Origin: Allolobophora icterica
Taxonomy: Eukaryota; Annelida; Clitellata; Crassiclitellata; Lumbricidae
NCBI GenBank assembly: GCA_963556255.1
Contig: OY744604.1
Coordinates: 76,152,736-76,216,735, forward strand
DNA: 64,000 bases
Direction: 5' to 3'
A model generated the notes under the pieces. It searched no databases. It was not told the DNA's origin and was given only the letters and a program-made list of their open reading frames with translations. How positions within the stretch are numbered: position 1 is the first letter of the stretch; the number at the start of each line of letters is the position of its first letter. The position numbers were made by a program, and so were the translations under genes. Positions 24,289-64,000 of the stretch are shown one piece after another.

Positions 24289-24750
24289 ATAAATTTTATG
24301 CATCACATATACGGCCATCTCGTAGGCCCTACTTCTCAGCAAAACTTTGTAACTGCAAGATTAATTAGGCCTACTATCAGTGTTTTGCCAGCCTTAGCTC
24401 TTTGTTAGTTGATATTACATTTATGTTTATGGTCGAAGATACAATGTTGACTGAACATCACAAAGGCCACAAAGTAGCTGTGTAAAGGCCTTAAAAACCC
24501 TAATCAACTCCATAAATCGAAATCAATGACCAACTCATTAAGCACGTCTAAAACTTCATTTACAAATTACGTAAAAGGGTTAGCATTGCTTTACTGACAT
24601 CTCCGCAGTCGTTTTAAATTTAAAAAAATTCTTCTATGGTTTCAAGGACATCAGTGTATGCTAGCTAAACTATTTTGAGATGAAGAATAACCATGAGACG
24701 GCACAGGTAGGAAAGCACAAGGTGAATATGGAAAGTCTTCATCGTCGCTA

Positions 24751-58013
<33,263 letters not shown>

Positions 58014-58560
58014 ATTGACGAATTAGTGTTGAGCATATCGTGCATGATACTGTTGATGAAGCCTATCATTAGGTTCTGAATGTAGTTCCAGTCCGGTTCT
58101 TGCAGTCACTGTTATAGGCCAGAGCTTAAGCCGGATCTAATCGCAGGCCTATCACAGTGAAGGAGGGTAGCGTCTATTTTCTTGGTCTCACGCTGTCATC
58201 GGTTTTAATTGCTTGCGTGTAAACGACATTAGATTTTATTTAAATGAAACTTGACTGGAAAGGTCTATGTAAGAAAATATCTGGATCTCCGCAAAGATTG
58301 TTTTAAATAAGTAAGTAAGTTAGCAAGTAAGTGAGTAAGTGAGTAAGTAAATAAGTAAGTATGTATGTATGTAAGTAAGTAAGTAGCCTTCACTTACATC
58401 CTATGAGGGCACATGCATATGCATTATATTGTAGAGGACGATCACATAAATATGAAGTATTCTGTTACACGATAAAATAACATAATAACGCGCACATAAA
58501 TAGAGCTACAGAAATATCGGTTAAAAAATTTTGTAAGTCTAGATTTAACAATAGTTTACA
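58014..58560. other. Receptor upstream region, no promoter recognised
   Basis: No convincing TATA box or GC island. It includes an (AAGT)n array at 58308-58386. Confidence 0.4.
58308..58386. repeat. (AAGT)n microsatellite
   Basis: Imperfect AAGT units with GAGT and ATGT variants. Confidence 0.85.
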
Positions 58561-59049
58561 TAAAAGGGTGTCCTCTCTTGCGGCGGGAACAATTTGTCAT
58601 CACTAAGAGGTGACAGGAGCTGATGAAGGCAGGTACAGTTTCTGCAAGAGCTTCCTGTCTAAAGTGTGGTTCTTTCCACATAAGCTTACTTGCAATCAGC
58701 GATCCATTTAAATTTAAGAGCTGCATTAATGCGCGCAGCATCAGATGACGTAAGAGTTATTTTTTGAAAAAAATAATCGCTTGAAAGGCTACTCTGTATT
58801 CCCGGTCTGTAGGATGATATCAAGCAGCCTAGCACTTTCTAGCTTCTCAGAACCGGGTAATAGCATACAGTTATCTTATGTTTATAATTATTAAGTCTAA
58901 AGTTTAAACTTGCAACGTGGGCCCAATGACCTTGATAAATTATATCAGAGCTAGCTAAATAATAATATTTCCGACCCATACAGAAGGTCACCAACGAGCT
59001 GCGAAAAATGTAGGGCCTACTTTAGCAAAGTAATCGATAACTAGCATTT

Positions 59050-59700
59050 TTAAGAAAGGAGTTGGCCGATGCCTCGATGTAAAGTTTCTGTCTGTTTAGT
59101 CGAAATTCTACCTTCTTCGTTTTCCCAACAATCGATAAGAATACCCCGGTTGTCTGTTGGTGGATATATTGTATTAGTTTTTTTATCACACCAGTTTTTA
59201 ATGTCTTTGAGAGATTTTAGATCTTCTCTGCCAGTCGTTTCAAGACTTTCCATATCGCAAAGATGGTACTGTCATCGGCGAACTTAGGACTTCTCCGTTC
59301 CGTGTACTCCCTTTGGAATATCGTTGATCACCAGCAGGAAAAATAGGAGATATAACTGATCCTTGAGGCATATCGTTTTTCTAATGGTGGCCATGAGACG
59401 TTTCGTTTCCAACTTAACCTGGAAAGTCCTTCACCTCACGAAGTCTTTCACCCAGTCATGCATTTACCGATAATACCCAGGATTTAGATCTTGACCAGTC
59501 CTGTAAGTCGGGGACGTGCATCATATCATAAGCTTGTTCGAAGCCATCACATACAACTAGAACTTTATACTTGTGCGGGATGGTTTCCACATACTGTCCT
59601 GTAGTTTCAGAATTTGATCGATCGTATTTTATGCAGCCCATCCTGCCCTCTACGAGTCGTCATTGCCCCGCGATGTCCAATAGGAAAAGGAACTATTTGT
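59050..59700 (-). pseudogene. Decayed LINE reverse-transcriptase fragment
   Basis: Frameshifted minus-strand translation contains CDGFEQAYDMMHVP (RT motif A region), FADDSTIF (the catalytic motif-C position) and SLKDIKNWCDKKTNTIYPPTD, in the usual order of a Jockey/CR1-group RT. Stops and frame changes throughout. Confidence 0.65.
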
Positions 59701-60644
59701 AGCGATGTCCTAAGCCCATACAGTGATTTTTATCTACATGTCTTAGTATATGAATATGTAGCGTATATGAGATATCATTTAATGTAAGTGTGATGAAGCT
59801 GTGTATGACTATAATTTAATTAATATGCCAGCATCTTGAGAGCCTCTTGAGAAGTTAGACAAGGCATAATAAATTTAATATGTGAGGTACATTGGTACAT
59901 TACATCGTCGAGAGCAGTTAAAGCGACGTTTACTCACTTCATTGGTAGAATTGAAATGAAACAGATGTTGCCATGACTTAATCAGCTGATGCGTCGGATG
60001 TTACGCAAACAACGGTAACTATGCATGCAAATAAGTCAGTTGTGCGCTTGACGGCGATCATCTTCATAAAGCACCCTTAGATTGAATCGTCAAAAATATT
60101 TGTCTTCAAGGAGGGTCAAGTTCATCGAAAGTCGGAGGTCGGGAGAAGGCGACGAAAGTGCGAACTTCAACCGAGAGGCAGAATTAAGGAACAATCCTCG
60201 GACATCGAAAGAGGAGTGAAGCTGTTGTCCTCGAAACGTCACGACGCAAGGAAACTGTGAGAACATTCCAAGCAGTCTATTTTTTTCCTTTGGGAGGTTA
60301 GATAAGCTAAGATAATACTATAATTCATTAGTAAGTGCTCGCTAGGTAAGGAGTATAAGACTATAGTTTTCTATACTTGATCATTGACTTGTGTGCTACA
60401 TAAACACCAAGTGAACTGTATTATAGGCCTATTTGAAGTTTGGACTAAATATTATATATATCAAAATGCACACTTATATTTTGATTGCTAACCTCACTGA
60501 TGTAATGAATAGAGTAGCCTATTCGAGAAAGATCTGATGATTGCCAATGTCAGCATGGGCCTCCGCACTGCCTGGAGAAAGGCTCAGGACAGAACCATTT
60601 AGCGCCGCATCGTGGACACGGTACGCTCAGCTGATTCTGCCACT

Positions 60645-60957
60645 GGAGAGAGAGAGAGAGGAGAGAGACAGACAGACACAGACACAGACACAGACACAGA
60701 CAAAGCCAGACAGACAGACAGACAGAGACAGAGACAGAGAGAGACAGAGAGAGACAGAGAGACAGAGAGAGACAGAGAGAGACAGAGAAAGAGAGAGAGA
60801 CAGACAGAAAGACAGACAGACAGAGACAGAGACAGAGACAAAGACAGACAGAGACACACAGAGACAGACAGAGACAGACAGACAGAGACAGACAGAGACA
60901 GACAGACAGCGACAGAGACAGAGAGACAGAGACAGAGAGAGCCAGAGAGACAGAGAT
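60645..60957. repeat. GACA/GAGACA-rich array
   Basis: About 310 bp of AGAGAC, GACA and GAGA units. The Asp-Arg-Gln-Thr and Cys-Leu-Ser-Leu frames over it are artefacts. Confidence 0.95.
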
Positions 60958-61456
60958 TGTTGTCTTTTTCTATTAGGCAAAGTCATCTCAAATACCTTTG
61001 CAGTATATTTATCACTGTCTTCTCTCCATTGTCTTGCATATCGCGCAGGTGAGTGATATCGCTCTCTACGATTCTTGAAGGGAAGATCATATCAAAAGAG
61101 GCAGTGCACTGGCATGGTTTCAATCCTCTGGCAGGCTTCCAGATCTCTAAACTCGGTTTAGCAGCGCCAGGACTACGCGGATGGCGTTATGTAAAGACGT
61201 TGCACTTGCAGGAGTTCATTTTATCTTCTTTTAGCGATTCGTTCCCTCTCGTTCTCAGTATATGATTAAGACGACAATAGTCAGCAGAGACAAATACTGA
61301 GGTAAAGCTATGTAAAGCAGTGGCTGATGAAGAAGACAATAATACTGTGAAAGGATATAAGATGACTGTTCAAATGGTCACATAACTGTTTAATCCGCAC
61401 AGCATCGAATTGCCTATACATTAATCTACAAGTCGGTGTCTTGCATAGCAATAGGG

Positions 61457-62295
61457 GATGTAGTCAGGGCTGTAGACGGGGTATACGCGGGTACTCATCT
61501 CTAGAGACCACCTCGCAAAATATATTTTTAGTATTAAGCTTACTCACTTCTCGAGAGCGTGTTCTCACCTCCAGAACGTACATCGACATAATCCTTAATA
61601 CCGTAGAGTGTAGACTATAACTTAAACAAAATTTCAGTTTGTTTAAGGAAATTTAAATTTAATAGGTCCCTAATTTATGTTTGCTTGACCTAGCAATTTT
61701 CAAAACGACTTTAAAATTTACATAGCTGCAAACGGTTTGTACCGTTTGTAGCAGGAACGCACCCATACCGTTTTCAAATTTCATGCCATTCTACTTATGA
61801 ATTTGCGGCGCTTTTCAGTATTTCTATTTCCTGGTTAATTTACGTGTCGAGTCACTGACGACGTCGAAAGTTTAGAAGTTAGTATTAACATAATAAGTTT
61901 CAATCAAAATTATTCAATTATTGTCTAAGCATAACTATGCCTCCTTCTACGTCCAAAAAAAGAAACAATCTACTTTCTTTTTGGGCCTATATATCAGCTT
62001 TCAAGCCAAATTGCCTAAAATGCGATTGCTTTTTGTTGTTTGTTTTCATATCTGAACGTCACAGTCACTGGAAGTAAAAATCATTAATTTTTCAATAAAT
62101 GTTAGCAGAGTTGATGCATCAGAAATGAAGGAATTACGTCATTTTAATAGCTTAAACGCTCAAGAAATCGTGTCCACATTTCCAGAACTTTTCTTCACAG
62201 CCTCCCCTTCCCAAACCAATTCCCTCACTGTTTCGGAAAACTAACCGGTAGGGTGTATTCAACTCTAATTTTACCACTACAGCCCTGGATGTAGT
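61457..62295. mobile_element. hAT element J, non-autonomous
   Basis: The element proper is 61465-62287 (823 bp). Tips CAGGGCTGTAG and CTACAGCCCTG form a perfect 11-bp TIR, with an exact 8-bp duplication GATGTAGT at 61457-61464 and 62288-62295. No coding capacity. Confidence 0.88.
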
Positions 62296-62561
62296 GTAGC
62301 ATAGAAATAAAGTAGCTTAAAACTATATGCTGACAGGTAGGCAGAATATAGGCTTCAATAAGCACAGTTCATTAGTGACCTGCCTTTGTAACTATTTGCT
62401 GGATGTAATTGAACGTGTTGTTTGAACAAAACGTTTTTTTTATAAATTACTTAAAACAAAACTGATTATAATCAGCCATCTATTTCTACACTCTGTTTAA
62501 TTCGAAGCAATACAAATTGCTGATACAGAAAATAGCAGTCACGCAGCACATAGACAAATAT

Positions 62562-62632
62562 AATGTCTAGAGGCTGTTTATTCCCAGTGATGGGAAATAT
62601 ATGTCTACAGGCTGTTTATTCCAAGTGATGGG
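62562..62632. repeat. 38-bp tandem duplication spanning the left end of hAT K
   Basis: AATGTCTAGAGGCTGTTTATTCC plus CAGTGATGGG (ending 62594) is repeated 38 bp on as TATGTCTACAGGCTGTTTATTCC plus AAGTGATGGG. Each unit holds the target duplication and the first ten bases of the element. Confidence 0.85.
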
Positions 62633-63137
62633 CACTAAACTATTTGTTTAGTTAAACTTAAGCTATTTTCCAACTAAAAAAAATAGTTTAACTAAAGTTG
62701 GCAACTGATTTTGGAAATTAGTTAACTAAACTAAAAAAGTAGTTAAACTCTTTCTAACTTTTTCCAACTTTGTACAACAAACATTTTCACAATAACAGAG
62801 GTTAAGTGAACTGTAATAATGCAGAGCGTCAAACTATGCAATGTGTACAATTACAGAAGTACTGTAAGAAGTGTATGAATTTGAAAACACTAATGCTAAC
62901 ACCATGCAGTGTTAAAATGTTTTTTGTTGACAGTGTTCAACGTTCATTGTGGAAAAAAGTTGCTTAATGCTGACTTTTTAGTTTAACTTTATAGGTAGCA
63001 ACTAAATTTTTTAAGTTAAACTATGGTTTTAACTAAACTATGTTTTAGTTAAACTTCATCCTTAACTAAAAAATTTTTTTAGTTAAACTAGAAGTTAGCA
63101 GCTTTTTAGTTAACTATTGCCCATCACTGTTTATTCC
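62615..63137. mobile_element. hAT MITE K, inverted copy of MITE G
   Basis: The element proper is 62623-63129 (507 bp). Tips (A)AGTGATGGGCA and TGCCCATCACTG, exact 8-bp duplication TTTATTCC at 62615-62622 and 63130-63137. It aligns with the reverse complement of 25406-25949, including AGTTTAACTAAA blocks and the ACCATGCAGTGTTAAAATG segment. Confidence 0.9.
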
Positions 63138-64000
63138 ATAAGCAGGCTCCGTAAAACAGACAGCTGTAACATGAATCACTTATGCGAACAAGTAAAAGTT
63201 GGCTTCAAGCGGCGAAAAACGCAAAAGGAGCCTTACAGAAAAACAACGTGCAAATACTGGTTCACGACGTAACAACACATCATCCAACTCAGAGTGATGT
63301 AAAGCGACTAATCGAGAGACCGACAACAAAAAGATAGTCAGCAGGACCAACAAACAAATCCATTCTAAATAGAAACTGAACACAACCACTTTAATACGGT
63401 CGGCTTTCGCGACAAAGTGTACTACAAGGCGCAATATACCAAGCCTATCCCTAAACGTCGTACGTCGTATGTAGCGACATATTCTTTAAACGATCTCTGA
63501 AACATATATATGCATGTATATACATACTATTGTTAGCAAAACAGTGTATATTACTGCATATATTTGCACATTTACAGACAAAGAAGTTTATCGCTTCTCC
63601 AGATCTCCAAGGATTCCTTGACGTCAGTCACGGTCTCGCTTCTGTGGTCTGTCCAGTTGAAACCTCCTTCGAATTCTCCAAATTCTTTTTAGGCTCACTC
63701 TATTACGCAACGACTTTCTATACAGTCCACAACAGCCAATCTTTATACAAGCCCATCATTCCGTTATAGGGTTACCGAGGTAAAGATCTCAAATATATAT
63801 CGCATTTTGGAGAACAAACGAATACGAGATTAGCTATATAATTATGAGGTAAACCAAATGAATGTTCTACAGAGAGAATACCGTCACTCACCCACCATAA
63901 TCAACCGTCGCTCGCCCATTAACTGCTTCGTGCTCCTCAATTTATCGCGCCACAGGATATCCACGCAATTAAAATTCCACCCCATCCAGAATTCCTACCC
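63138..64000. other. Non-coding, no feature recognised
   Basis: Frames at 63180-63434 and 63530-63769 lack motifs or consistent splice context. Confidence 0.4.

Noticed and set aside
60541..61056. 171-codon Arg/Asp/Gln-Thr protein
   Set aside because: It mostly spans the GACA/GAGACA simple repeat.

Overview
This is a gene-poor, repeat-rich stretch of an animal nuclear genome. The signs are GT-AG introns with consistent phases, L2/CR1-type LINE fragments, tRNA-derived SINEs, many hAT DNA transposons with 8-bp target duplications, a Ty3/gypsy LTR retrotransposon and long ACAT, CAT and CAC microsatellites. The palindrome TAGGCCTA is strongly over-represented (about 20 copies by eye). A marine invertebrate, perhaps an echinoderm- or hemichordate-like deuterostome, fits best, but this is inference and I cannot name the species.

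The main result is a host gene that no single long ORF reveals. On the minus strand from 58013 down to 24751 I can assemble nine exons whose splice phases all agree. They give a 444-residue type I membrane receptor: signal peptide, two immunoglobulin domains, one transmembrane helix, and a cytoplasmic tail with four tyrosine motifs (YxxP, NPxY and two ITIM-type sequences 30 residues apart). This looks like an inhibitory-type immune receptor. Its 33-kb span is mostly introns filled with transposons.

Layout. 1-3.0 kb: a broken transposase-like gene running off the left edge, and a convergent small ORF with a conserved cysteine-rich domain. 4.1-7.4 kb: a decayed hAT transposon with a second hAT nested inside. 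9.2-17.4 kb: ACAT/ATGT arrays, two more hAT loci (one nested pair), and L2 fragments. 17.4-24.3 kb: mostly featureless DNA with SINEs and a minisatellite. 24.3-58.0 kb: the receptor gene. Its introns hold a hAT MITE, a LINE 3' end, a solo LTR, a diverged segmental duplication, a full-length but integrase-deleted gypsy element (37504-48389, LTRs apparently identical, inserted in a microsatellite), a hexamer-rich hAT and two more LINE fragments. 58.0-64.0 kb: a decayed reverse transcriptase, a GACA-rich array and two more hATs.

The gypsy element lies in intron 4 in the same sense as the gene. It looks recent (LTRs apparently identical, perfect 5-bp TSD) but lacks the integrase catalytic core, so it is probably non-autonomous. 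No rRNA, functional tRNA gene or CRISPR was seen.
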